DNA of 64,000 nucleotides from Phytopseudomonas flavescens (lineage in GTDB: Bacteria > Pseudomonadota > Gammaproteobacteria > Pseudomonadales > Pseudomonadaceae): the NCBI RefSeq assembly GCF_900100535.1, contig NZ_FNDG01000003.1, positions 1-64,000 of the forward strand. The letters run 5' to 3'. The notes beneath the pieces are model-generated. The model made no database searches. It was given only the letters and a program-made list of their open reading frames with translations, and had not been told where the DNA came from. The translations under genes were made by a program, and so were the position numbers. Position 1 is the stretch's first letter, and each line of letters opens with the position of its first letter. Positions 53,889 through 62,527 of the stretch are shown piece after piece.

Positions 53889-56800
53889 AAACGCTCCGGC
53901 AGGTTGAAACCGCTGACCACCTGGCGGCGGAATGGATTGAACGCACTGCTGGCCCGCAGCTCGCTGGAAATGCTCGCGTTGTCGACGCGCATGCGCAAGG
54001 TGAAGCGGTCCGGCGAATTGCCCTGGGCAAGCTCCGACTGGTCGAGCAGGCGGAACCAGGCCCAGGGCCCTTCCAGGGTGATCCCCGAACGCCCGGTGAC
54101 CGACGCCGGCGAAATGTTCAGACGTACCACCCCGGTGCCGTTGGCGCTCGGCCACTGCATGGCGACCGGCCTGGCCGGGCCGTGGTCGTAACTGAACTGC
54201 TGGCCGTCGAGGTCGAGCTGGAACTGCTCGATGCTGGCGTCCATCGCCACCGGCCTCAGCTCGAAGCGCACCATCGGCTGGGTGCCACCGGAACGGAAGA
54301 ACGCCTCGCGAATGCTCGCGGCACGCTGGAAGGTCTGCAGCACGCCGCTGCCGATACCGAGCTTCTGCGCAGCGCCGGGCTGCCAGCGCCAGGTACTCGC
54401 CGAGGTATCCACATAGGGCTGCAGGTACTTGCGGAAGTAGCCGTCGAGCACCCCGCCCTGACCGAAGAAATGGCCGAAATCGTCCAGGGTCGCATCACGG
54501 CTGCTGCCACGGTCCAGCGGGTAGCGCCCGGCCAGGGACTGGCGATAGACGCTCACCACTTCGCTCATCCAGGCGGCATTGAGCTGGTTGCGTATGCCGC
54601 CCATCATGGTGCCAGTGGTCGAGCCGACCACCGACTTGAGGAAACCCTGTACCAGCGGCGGCTGGCGCTCGGCACTCAGGCGCACCTGATCGGCAGCGGC
54701 CGTGGTCTGGTTGCGCGATTCGCCCAGCAGCGCCTCGCCACTGGCGCCACTCATGGCACTGACCTGCACATAGAGTGCGTTGAGGTCCTGCAGCAGGGCA
54801 TCGATGGCAGGGGTCTGGCCATCGGCGTCCTCGACCAGGCCATTGAGTTCGGCGAAGTGCGCGGTGATCGGATCCATCTCGGTGGCCAGGGCACTGGCCA
54901 CGCCCTCCTCCGACTGGCCGACCAGGGAACCGAGCTGCTGCTTGAGGCGGTCGACGGTATCGCCGCCGCGTTCCTTGAGCTTCTCGGCGACCAGTCGCTC
55001 TTCCTTCTGCAGGTCGGTTTCCTTGGCCACCGCCTGGAGCAGCTTCTTCAGCGGCGAGGCCGGCCCCGAGAGTACCCGCAACACGTCGGCGGCCTGGGCC
55101 ACGCTGGTCACCGGCACGAAGTCGATATCGGCGAGCAGCGCCTCCCACTGGGCCATGTAGTCCTGCACGTAAAGGCGCCGCACCTCCAAGGCGAGGGCGG
55201 CGGCATTCTGTCCATCGTCCAGGCTGCGGCCGAGTACCCACTGCTCTTCGGCCAGGGTGCCGGCCTGGCTGACGCTGCCGACCAGGAAGGCCTCACGGTA
55301 GCCGCGCTGGGTGTAGAAGCCGCTGAGCGGCTCGTTGAGCGGCTTGCCACTCTTGCGGCTGAACACCAGTGCGGCATCACGGCCGGCTGCGTCGCTGAGG
55401 CGGAACTCCGGGATGCCCTCGGGCAGCTTCTGGCGCTTGACCCGGTCATAGGCGCGCTGGGCCACGGACAGCCGCTGCAGCCGCCGGCGTACGTCCTCGA
55501 CCAGATGCTCGTCGAGGCGCACCACCGGTGGCTGACGGTCATACAGTGCGGCCAGGTGCTGATTCAGCGCCTCGCGCTGCTCCGGCAGCAGATCCCGCGG
55601 CAGGCTGCGATCCCAGTCGAGGGCGATCCAGGCCTTGATGAAGTCGGCATCGTAGTGCTCCGACTCGCCGAGCATCAGGTAGGCCTTGAGACCCTCGTAG
55701 AGGAAGTCCGAATTGCCGCCGGTACGCAACTGCTCTTCCAGCCGCGCCAGCACCCGCGGCGCCATGACCGCGATCAGCAGCTTGCGGTACACGCTGGAGG
55801 CCTCGCTGTCGAGCATGTCGCCCTGGTAGAGGCCAAAGCCCTCGGCCCAGCCCGGCGCATCGCCACTGACATTGCGGATGGCATTGAGCAGCGGTTGTAC
55901 CGCCAGAACGTCGCGCTGTGCCGGGCTGAGCGCCTGCAGCTCGCCACGCAGCGGCTGTACGCGGGCATCCACGGCGGCGATGTAGGCCTGGTTGGCACGG
56001 AAGCTGGCGAACCATACCGCCGCAGTGCCGAGCACCAGAATCACGCTCGCCGCGATGACCCCTCGTGCCAGCCAGCGCTTCTGCCGCTCCACCTTGGGGT
56101 TGGCACCAACCAGACCGCGTTCGCCGAACACCACGTCACGCAGCAGGCGTTCGATGAAGTAGCTGCGCCCGGTACCGGTCTGCCGGGCCAGGTGCTGACG
56201 GTCGAGGCTCATGCTCTGCGCCATGGCACCGATCAGACGGTCGATCGGGCTGCCTTCCTGGGTACCGCTGGTCAGGTAGACGCCGCGCAGCAGCACCCGC
56301 TCCTCGTAGGGGTTGGGCTTGAACACCCCGTCGAGGAAGCCGGCCAGCGCTTCACGCAGCGCGGCGAACTGCTGCGGGAAACCATAGATCAGGTCGCGCC
56401 GCGCAGGGTCGCGCTCCTGCTGCAGACGCTCGACCAGGCGCTCGTTGAGGCGCGCCTCCAGCGCATCGAACTCGCTGCGAAACACCTGCAGCGGGCCCTC
56501 GGCACTCTTGCCATCGTCGAGGCTGAAGGTCATGCCCCAGACCTGGGCGCGTTCCTCCTTGCTCAGGCCGTCGAAGAACTCCATGAAGCCGGGCACCAGG
56601 TCCAGCTTGGTGAGCATCACGTACACCGGGAAGCGCACACCGAGCTGGGTATACAGCTCCTGCACCCGCGCGCGGATGGCCACCGCATGGGCCGCCCGCT
56701 CGCTGTCGCTGCCGAGCAGCAGATCGGACAGGCTGATGGCGACGAAAGCACCATCGATGGGCCGGCGCGAACGCTGCTTCTTCAGCAGGTCGAGAAAGCC

Positions 56801-57403
56801 CAGCCAGGCGGCCTTGTCGACCGCGGCATGACTGTCCTGGGTGGTGTAACGCCCGGCGGTGTCGAGCAGCACGGCCTCGTCGGCGAACCACCAGTCGCAG
56901 TTGCGCGTGCCGCCGACACCGCGTACCGCCCCGGCACCCATCTGCTCGGCCAGCGGGAAGCGCAGTCCGGAGTTGGCCAGCGCGGTGGTCTTGCCGGAGC
57001 CGGGCGGGCCGATGATCACGTACCAGGGCAATTCGTACAGGTTGCGCCGCTCGCCGCCGCCCAGCTTGGCGCGCTTGAGCAGGCCCAGGGCCTCGTCCAT
57101 GCGCTGGCGCAGGGTGGCCAGCTCTTCCGCGGTGGCCACGCTGGTCGGATCCGGTGCGACCTCCACCAGCCCCTGCATGACCTTGGCCGCGTTGCGCCGC
57201 GCCTGGACGATACGCAGCACGCGCCAGGCGGCCCACGCGGCGAACAGCAGGCCGATCAGCACCCAGCGCGCGGTCGGGCCGGCCAGGGGTTCGAAACCGC
57301 CAATGGCGATCAGCGGACCGACGAACCAGATCACCAGGGCCAGCGCCAGCAAACCCAGAACCGGCATGACCCAGCGGGCCATGAAACCGAAAAACGCCTT
57401 CAC
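53885..57403 (-). CDS. tssM: T6SS membrane complex subunit TssM (IcmF)
   Basis: A 1172-residue inner-membrane protein. Two N-terminal helices (about 10-35 and 46-62), a cytoplasmic GTPase-like domain with Walker A GPPGSGKTT at 132-140 and DTAGRY near 180, a third helix near 445-470 (GVIAASVILVLGTAAVWFASF), then a large periplasmic part ending in the TssJ-binding C-terminal domain. The Walker motif is intact, which is not true of all TssM proteins. It joins TssL and TssJ in the trans-envelope complex. Start overlaps the tssL stop by 4 bases. Confidence 0.96.
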   Translation of the reverse strand: MKAFFGFMARWVMPVLGLLALALVIWFVGPLIAIGGFEPLAGPTARWVLIGLLFAAWAAWRVLRIVQARRNAAKVMQGLVEVAPDPTSVATAEELATLRQRMDEALGLLKRAKLGGGERRNLYELPWYVIIGPPGSGKTTALANSGLRFPLAEQMGAGAVRGVGGTRNCDWWFADEAVLLDTAGRYTTQDSHAAVDKAAWLGFLDLLKKQRSRRPIDGAFVAISLSDLLLGSDSERAAHAVAIRARVQELYTQLGVRFPVYVMLTKLDLVPGFMEFFDGLSKEERAQVWGMTFSLDDGKSAEGPLQVFRSEFDALEARLNERLVERLQQERDPARRDLIYGFPQQFAALREALAGFLDGVFKPNPYEERVLLRGVYLTSGTQEGSPIDRLIGAMAQSMSLDRQHLARQTGTGRSYFIERLLRDVVFGERGLVGANPKVERQKRWLARGVIAASVILVLGTAAVWFASFRANQAYIAAVDARVQPLRGELQALSPAQRDVLAVQPLLNAIRNVSGDAPGWAEGFGLYQGDMLDSEASSVYRKLLIAVMAPRVLARLEEQLRTGGNSDFLYEGLKAYLMLGESEHYDADFIKAWIALDWDRSLPRDLLPEQREALNQHLAALYDRQPPVVRLDEHLVEDVRRRLQRLSVAQRAYDRVKRQKLPEGIPEFRLSDAAGRDAALVFSRKSGKPLNEPLSGFYTQRGYREAFLVGSVSQAGTLAEEQWVLGRSLDDGQNAAALALEVRRLYVQDYMAQWEALLADIDFVPVTSVAQAADVLRVLSGPASPLKKLLQAVAKETDLQKEERLVAEKLKERGGDTVDRLKQQLGSLVGQSEEGVASALATEMDPITAHFAELNGLVEDADGQTPAIDALLQDLNALYVQVSAMSGASGEALLGESRNQTTAAADQVRLSAERQPPLVQGFLKSVVGSTTGTMMGGIRNQLNAAWMSEVVSVYRQSLAGRYPLDRGSSRDATLDDFGHFFGQGGVLDGYFRKYLQPYVDTSASTWRWQPGAAQKLGIGSGVLQTFQRAASIREAFFRSGGTQPMVRFELRPVAMDASIEQFQLDLDGQQFSYDHGPARPVAMQWPSANGTGVVRLNISPASVTGRSGITLEGPWAWFRLLDQSELAQGNSPDRFTLRMRVDNASISSELRASSAFNPFRRQVVSGFNLPERL

Positions 57404-58749
57404 TCGACGCCCTCCGCAAAGACTGTGATTTCGACCCGGCGGTTACGCGCGCGGCCCTCCGCCGTAGCGTTCGAGGCTTTGGCCTCGGTGTCGCTGCGCC
57501 CCTCCGCACGGAATCGCGCGGGCTGGCCGGTCTTGGCCGCCAGCACGTCCATCACCTGCTGGGCGCGATCCTGGGAGAGCTTCCAGTTGGACGGATAACG
57601 CAGTGTCGCGATGGGCCGGTTGTCGCTGTGCCCGGTCACCAGCACCTGGCCGTTGACCTGGCGAACGGCTTCGGCGATGCGCAGCAACAGCGGCTGGAAA
57701 TCATCGGCGATCGAGGCACTGCCGGAGGCGAACAACTGGTCGCCACGGATGGTCACCACGGAACGGTCGACGGCATCCTCCACCGCGACCTTCTGCGCGC
57801 GAATCTCCTCGGCCAGGAAACCAGCCAGGCGTGGCCGCTCGACCACGCGCGGCTGCTGGGCCGGACGGTCGATGGTCTGCACCGGCACGTCGCCAAGGGC
57901 GTGCAGGTTACGGAATACCGGTTCGGCTTCGGCCGCCAGCTTCATGCGCAGGCCGAACAGCAGCAACAGCAGGATCGCCAGGCCGATGGCCACCGCCACC
58001 CACGGCGGCAGGAACTGGCGCAGGCGGTCACGGGCGACCACCAGGCCGCGCCAATGCGGCGACAATTCGCGTTCGATCTCGCCCCGCGTGCTGCGAATGG
58101 TCGCGCTGACCCGCTCGCGCAGCGCATCGAGCTGGCTGCGGCCGTCCTGCATGACCCGGTAACGGCCTTCCATGCCAAGGCTGATGCACAGGTACAGCAG
58201 TTCCATCAGGTTCAGGCGCTGGCGGGGGTTCTGCAGGCAGTGGTCGAGCAGTTGGAAAACCTTCTCGCCCCCCCAGGCCTCGTTGTGCAGGGTGATCAAC
58301 AGGCTTTGCTTGCTCCAGTCACTGGCGCTGCCCCAGGGCGTGCTGAGTACCGCCTCGTCCAGCGCGGTGCAGAGCACGTAGCGCGCCAGCATCACTTCAT
58401 CCTGAGCGACCCCGGCGGCTCGCGCCTTGTCCTCGAACTGGCGCAGGTAGCCGAGCAGTTGCGCGCGCAGGCTGGCCGGCGCGGGATGGGCGATGGTGCT
58501 GCGCAAGCGGGTAAGCAGCGCCAGCATCGGCCCGGCGGCGGCCTCGATGGGATTCAGGCCAAGACCCCGTGCGGCCAGTGGCGGCGCACTGGGCATGGCG
58601 GGTGGTGGCGAACCGGCGGAGGTCGGCCGCGAGGGCTCGGCGGCGCGGCCACCCGGCCGTGGCATGATCATGGTGCGGTCGTTGCCCGCCGGGTCGTGCC
58701 CCTTGCCGGGCTGGCCGGGCAAGGCGCCAAATGGATCGTCGATGGTCAT
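57400..58749 (-). CDS. tssL: T6SS membrane complex subunit TssL with OmpA domain
   Basis: A 449-residue protein. A Pro-rich N-terminal tail (1-65) contains the motif RTMIMPRPGGR with Thr26. A cytoplasmic DotU/IcmH domain (about 70-245), one helix (250-267, VAVAIGLAILLLLLFG) and a periplasmic OmpA/MotB domain (about 320-445, GHSDNRPIATLRYPSNWKLSQDRAQ) follow. This extended form anchors the complex to peptidoglycan. It starts 6 bases after the tssK stop. Thr26 is a possible kinase site (see findings). Confidence 0.96.
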   Translation of the reverse strand: MTIDDPFGALPGQPGKGHDPAGNDRTMIMPRPGGRAAEPSRPTSAGSPPPAMPSAPPLAARGLGLNPIEAAAGPMLALLTRLRSTIAHPAPASLRAQLLGYLRQFEDKARAAGVAQDEVMLARYVLCTALDEAVLSTPWGSASDWSKQSLLITLHNEAWGGEKVFQLLDHCLQNPRQRLNLMELLYLCISLGMEGRYRVMQDGRSQLDALRERVSATIRSTRGEIERELSPHWRGLVVARDRLRQFLPPWVAVAIGLAILLLLLFGLRMKLAAEAEPVFRNLHALGDVPVQTIDRPAQQPRVVERPRLAGFLAEEIRAQKVAVEDAVDRSVVTIRGDQLFASGSASIADDFQPLLLRIAEAVRQVNGQVLVTGHSDNRPIATLRYPSNWKLSQDRAQQVMDVLAAKTGQPARFRAEGRSDTEAKASNATAEGRARNRRVEITVFAEGVE

Positions 58750-58755
58750 CGCGCG

Positions 58756-60090
58756 TCAGCCTCGGATGGCCCAGAAGGCCAGGTTCAGGCCAGGGAACTG
58801 GCCAGCGATATGGAAAGCGAAACCGCCGGAATGGATCAGCTGCTTCCAGTGGTCGCTGCCCCGATCCAGTTCGAAATAATTGGAGCCGGCGTGATACGGC
58901 AACTGCCGTGGCGCGACCGGCAGCGGCAGCAGGCCGATGCCCGGCAACTGCAGGTTGACCAGATCGCGAATGTGCTCCACGGAACCGATCTTGGCCTGCT
59001 GCGGAAAGTGCCCACGCAGGCTCTCGCCTGGAACGTCCGCACGCACCACCAGGATGAAGCTGGCGGAATCGAGCAGCGACTTGTCCGCCAGCATCGCCAC
59101 GTGTACGCCGTAGGACTTCTCGACGATGGGGATGGGGATCGCGCGGCTGTCGATGACCATCGACAGCGCCTGACGCAGTGCCAGCATCACCGGCGCGAAC
59201 GTGGTGGTCAGGTCGTCGTGCTCATAGACCGGGTATTCGCCCGGTCGCCGTTCGCTGGCCGTGAAGGTGGCGAACTCACCGGCCAGCGCCAGCAGCTCGC
59301 GGTACAGCACTTCCGGATGCAACGGCGTGATGCGTGCCAGGTGCGCCACCAGCGGCTGGGCGCGGTTGACCAGTTGCAAGAGCAGGAAATCGGCGATTTC
59401 CGACGCACCACCAGCACCAGAGGCGACCACCCGACCAGCCAGGGCCTCGCCACGCTGGTGCAGCAGACCGAGCAGTTCGTTGCGAAACGCCGAGAGCGGC
59501 CGCGAGGCGCTGACGTCGAGCAGCGGCGGGATGTAACCATCGTCCAGCAGCAGGCTGCGGTCTTCGCGCTTTTCCACCACGCGCACGACACCGATGGCCG
59601 CGTGCTCGTCGAGGCCGTCACGCTCGCTGATCAGGCGCAGGGCCAGGGAGCCGATGGCCACCGGCGCACGGCTCTCGAGGGAGGCGTTGTCGTCACGGAC
59701 CTCGTGCACGCTGCTCTGATAGCGGGCCGAGCCCAGGCTCTCGCCGCTTTCCACGGTGTCGCGCACACCGGCACGGCGCAGTGGCAGGGCCAGGTAGATC
59801 ACCCCGTCACGCAGGCTGTCATCGATATTGAGCGGCGCCGGCGCTGCATCGTTCTCGGGAATGTTGAACGGCGTGCCATCGGGCAACAGGCCCCGCGCGG
59901 ACAGAATCGCCAGCTTGCCCTGGGTCAGCAGCGCGCTGTCGATGAGCAATTGCGAAAAGCCCCAGGCACCGGGTTGCGAGGCATGGTTGCGGCCCTCGAC
60001 CAGGGTTTCGATATAGCGATCCTGCTGCTGGAAGTGCTGCGGACGCAGGAACATCCCCTCCGACCAAACCACACGATTGTTCCAGGACAT
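58756..60090 (-). CDS. tssK: T6SS baseplate subunit TssK
   Basis: A 444-residue baseplate protein linking the tail to the TssLM membrane complex. The hallmark start MSWNNRVVWSEGMFLRPQHFQQQDRY is present, as are SRPLSAFRNELLGLLHQRGE and the C-terminal LPGIGLLPLPVAPRQLPYHAGSNYFELDRGS. The ATG at 60090 has GGAG 9 bases upstream; the in-frame ATG at 60108 is 6 codons earlier. Confidence 0.96.
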   Translation of the reverse strand: MSWNNRVVWSEGMFLRPQHFQQQDRYIETLVEGRNHASQPGAWGFSQLLIDSALLTQGKLAILSARGLLPDGTPFNIPENDAAPAPLNIDDSLRDGVIYLALPLRRAGVRDTVESGESLGSARYQSSVHEVRDDNASLESRAPVAIGSLALRLISERDGLDEHAAIGVVRVVEKREDRSLLLDDGYIPPLLDVSASRPLSAFRNELLGLLHQRGEALAGRVVASGAGGASEIADFLLLQLVNRAQPLVAHLARITPLHPEVLYRELLALAGEFATFTASERRPGEYPVYEHDDLTTTFAPVMLALRQALSMVIDSRAIPIPIVEKSYGVHVAMLADKSLLDSASFILVVRADVPGESLRGHFPQQAKIGSVEHIRDLVNLQLPGIGLLPLPVAPRQLPYHAGSNYFELDRGSDHWKQLIHSGGFAFHIAGQFPGLNLAFWAIRG

Positions 60091-60104
60091 GAACGGGTCT
60101 CCAG

Positions 60105-60572
60105 TCACTCAAGAGGGGTCAGCGGCGTGGCGCTGATGGCATAGGCGTCCAGCTGCAGGCGCAGGGCGCTTGCCTGATGGGCCGGAATGTCGATGACCTG
60201 GCGCCAGATCGAACGGTCGAGGGCGCGATAGGCCACGACCACACCCAGGTGGCGAGTGGCCTCGTCCAGGGTCAGCGCCTTGCGCTGGGTTTCGCCGGGA
60301 CGCACCACCAAACGATCATGCTCGATCAGCTCGCCGGCCAGGGTCGCGTCGGCACGATCGACCAGCGAGAAGAAGTCGGCACGGGAAAAGGTCGAGGCGT
60401 TGCGCAACTGGTAGACGTGCACCCAGACCGGCGCGGCCGCGCCGTCGAGCGCCGGGTTGAGATCGCGGCTGGCCTGCAGTTGCAGCTCGACGGTAGTGGG
60501 TACCGGCTTTTCCGGCCCGGACGCGCAGGCGCCGAGCAACAGGAAAACCAGCAGTGTCAGAATCCTTGGCAT
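60105..60572 (-). CDS. tssJ: T6SS outer-membrane lipoprotein TssJ
   Basis: A 155-residue lipoprotein with lipobox LLGAC and lipidated Cys16, then a transthyretin-like beta-sandwich (TTVELQLQASRDLNP, VWVHVYQLRNASTFSRADFFSLVD, RLVVRPGETQRKALTL). It anchors TssM to the outer membrane. It lies 14 bases before tssK and 52 bases after tagH. Confidence 0.95.
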   Translation of the reverse strand: MPRILTLLVFLLLGACASGPEKPVPTTVELQLQASRDLNPALDGAAAPVWVHVYQLRNASTFSRADFFSLVDRADATLAGELIEHDRLVVRPGETQRKALTLDEATRHLGVVVAYRALDRSIWRQVIDIPAHQASALRLQLDAYAISATPLTPLE

Positions 60573-60624
60573 AACGCTTCCTCAATGATTGCAGCAGGCT
60601 CGCGAGTGCGCGGGCCGAATGATC

Positions 60625-62175
60625 TCAACGGCCCCGCAAGCGTGCGATGTGCTCCTCGTAGGCGCGGCTGAACTCACGACCGAACAACTCCTGAAAACCG
60701 TCTTCGGCCTCCTGGGAAATGGTCGCGTAGAGCTCGGTGAACAGCTCCCAGTAATGGGCACGACGGCCATTGGGCAACAGTGCCGAGAGCCCGCTCGGCT
60801 TGTTCAGACGCCCTTCCAGCTCGCGCGGTTCAAACCGTGCCAGCAAATATTTGATGGCTGCCTGAACGCCAGCCATCAGCGCCAACTGGTGGGCGCGCAG
60901 ATCGTCGAAACTCTCGCCGACCGCCTGATCGGGCGCCATGAAAGCCTGATTGTCGTGACGCAGCAACATCAACAGCGCTTCATCGACGTTGGGCGCGAAC
61001 TTCAGCGGGTTGTTCTGTACGGGCTGGATCATGGTCTGCGCCATGCGGAACTCGCCCTTGAGGCTGGCCCGCGCACGCAGCACGTCGATCAGCCCTTCGA
61101 CCATCAACCGGTAACTGCGCCCGATGGCCTCCATCTGCGCGGCAGCCGCGGCACGATCCAGGCGCAGATGCTGCAGGCCGGCACCACGCAGGAACGCCTC
61201 CATCAACTCGCCATCATCAATGGCAGCCGGCGTGGCGGGTTCAGGTGCAGGTGCAGGTGCAGGTGCAGGTGCAGGTGCAGGTGCAGGTGCAGGCTGAGGC
61301 GCCACGACCGGCTCGACAACCGGTAACGGCTGGACCTGCTGCACCGGCGACTCATCCACGACGAAGGGAGGGATTTCCACTGCCGGCATGGGTGGCGACT
61401 CGGCGAACGGGTCCGGCACCTCCATGGCGTCGACACCGGGCGGCTCGGCGAATGGATCGGGCATTGGTTGCGGTGCCGATGCGGCGCGAAGATCGGCGAA
61501 AGGATCCCAATCGTCCGGAATCACCGAAGCCGGTGTAGTGACCGGCGCAGCAGGAGCCGCGACCACGGCAGGTGGCCGTTGCGACGGTCGTGGTGGACGA
61601 AAATCGTGCTGCTGGGCCGGTACATGGTCGGAGACCGATGGCGCCACGGCTGCCGGAGGGCTGAGGAAGTCGAACAGGTCCGGCTTGGTATCGAATGGCG
61701 AATCGCGCCGTGGTGTCGGGCTCACGGGCGCTGCCGGGGCATTCACCGGCGGCATCTCGAGTGGCTGCGCACTGCGGCTCAGCAACGCCTCGAAGCTGTT
61801 GAACGGATCGTCCGACGGATTACCGCTCGGCGCCGGTGCCGCAGCCAGGGCAATGCCGCTGATCTGCACACGGATCTCGTATTCGCCGATCTTCAGCACT
61901 TCGCCATCTTCCAGAGGCTCACTGCTGCCGCGGCGCAAACGCGTACCGGCGGTCTGCAGAATCACCCCGTTGGTACTGGTATCGGTGATGTAGTAGATGC
62001 CGTCGCGGTACTGAATCACGCAGTGCTGGCTGGACACCAGCCGCTCGGGATCGGGCAATACCCAATCGTTCCCGGCGCTGCGCCCGATTTTCAGCTCACC
62101 CCGATCGAGCTCGACCTCGGCCCGCTGCCCGGGCGTCAGTTTGTGATAGGTGGTGATGACCAGACGCAGCGGCAT
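60625..62175 (-). CDS. tagH: T6SS FHA-domain protein TagH (Fha1-like)
   Basis: A 516-residue scaffold. The N-terminal FHA domain (about 25-105) has the phosphothreonine-binding set GRS (31-33), SSQH (48-51) and TSTNG. The middle (about 110-315) is Pro-rich, low complexity and holds an Ala-Pro run of more than 15 residues near 295-312. The C-terminal helical T6SS-FHA domain (about 320-516, EAFLRGAGLQHLRLD, NPLKFAPNVDEALLMLL) ends near AYEEHIARLRGR. In P. aeruginosa Fha1 is the target read by this switch. First gene of the leftward arm, with AAGGAG before the ATG at 62175. Confidence 0.94.
   Translation of the reverse strand: MPLRLVITTYHKLTPGQRAEVELDRGELKIGRSAGNDWVLPDPERLVSSQHCVIQYRDGIYYITDTSTNGVILQTAGTRLRRGSSEPLEDGEVLKIGEYEIRVQISGIALAAAPAPSGNPSDDPFNSFEALLSRSAQPLEMPPVNAPAAPVSPTPRRDSPFDTKPDLFDFLSPPAAVAPSVSDHVPAQQHDFRPPRPSQRPPAVVAAPAAPVTTPASVIPDDWDPFADLRAASAPQPMPDPFAEPPGVDAMEVPDPFAESPPMPAVEIPPFVVDESPVQQVQPLPVVEPVVAPQPAPAPAPAPAPAPAPAPEPATPAAIDDGELMEAFLRGAGLQHLRLDRAAAAAQMEAIGRSYRLMVEGLIDVLRARASLKGEFRMAQTMIQPVQNNPLKFAPNVDEALLMLLRHDNQAFMAPDQAVGESFDDLRAHQLALMAGVQAAIKYLLARFEPRELEGRLNKPSGLSALLPNGRRAHYWELFTELYATISQEAEDGFQELFGREFSRAYEEHIARLRGR
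61242..61289 (+). repeat. (CAGGTG)8 hexanucleotide microsatellite in tagH
   Basis: Eight exact tandem CAGGTG units, followed by CAGGC. On the coding strand they encode the Ala-Pro run of TagH. Copy-number change keeps the frame, so it would alter linker length, not switch the gene off. Confidence 0.95.
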
Positions 62176-62241
62176 TGCGGCTCCTTGCAGTGCGGTAAAA
62201 AGACCATGTTCTTCGAGGGGTGTCGATATGCCAAACGCCCT

Positions 62242-62270
62242 ATTTTTTGCCCTTGGCCGATACGGTTCAA
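62242..62270 (-). promoter_or_regulatory. Candidate promoter of tagH arm
   Basis: Minus strand TTGAAC (62270-62265), 17 bases, AAAAAT (62247-62242), 67 bases before the tagH start. Confidence 0.4.
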
Positions 62271-62366
62271 TGCACGAGCGGGCATATCTTGCCAAGCGGT
62301 TGTGAGTCACTGCACAGAAGAAGGAAATACTGTGCCTCACGACAGTTTCTACCGCCTTGCCCTCGC

Positions 62367-62396
62367 TTGACAATGATCTGAGAGCACTCGGAGAAT
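62367..62396 (+). promoter_or_regulatory. Candidate promoter of tssA arm
   Basis: A perfect -35 TTGACA (62367-62372), an 18-base spacer and GAGAAT (62391-62396; 4 of 6). This would leave a leader of about 125 bases before tssA, long enough for post-transcriptional control. Confidence 0.5.
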
Positions 62397-62527
62397 GATC
62401 CGGATTGGCATCGAACCTTGCCTGAATAGTGGCATTGTGCCGCCTAACGTGATGAATCCAGCCTGACAGGCAGCTCGCCGTCACTGCTTCATTTCGACTT
62501 TCAGGCCTGACATGGAGAGCACCTGAC

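Larger units (their letters stand above)
62176..62527. other. Divergent tagH/tssA control region (352 bases)
   Basis: No gene. It holds the promoters of both T6SS arms and an inverted repeat GCACAG...CTGTGC (62312-62335) around a 12-base loop containing GGA. In P. aeruginosa HSI-I expression is restrained by RsmA, which binds GGA in loops; whether this hairpin is in either transcript is not clear. Confidence 0.6.

Noticed and set aside
54182..57598. A 1138-codon open frame on the plus strand, antisense to tssM
   Set aside because: It is the antisense shadow of a high-GC gene: the protein is rich in His, Gln, Gly and Ala without any fold-like pattern, while the minus-strand frame has clear TssM motifs. 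The same holds for the long antisense frames over tssK/tssL, ppkA, tagR, dgcH and spoT.
62405..62423. Sigma-54-like -24/-12 pair (TTGGCA...TTGCC) before tssA
   Set aside because: The GG-to-GC distance is one base too long (11 instead of 10), which normally abolishes sigma-54 recognition.
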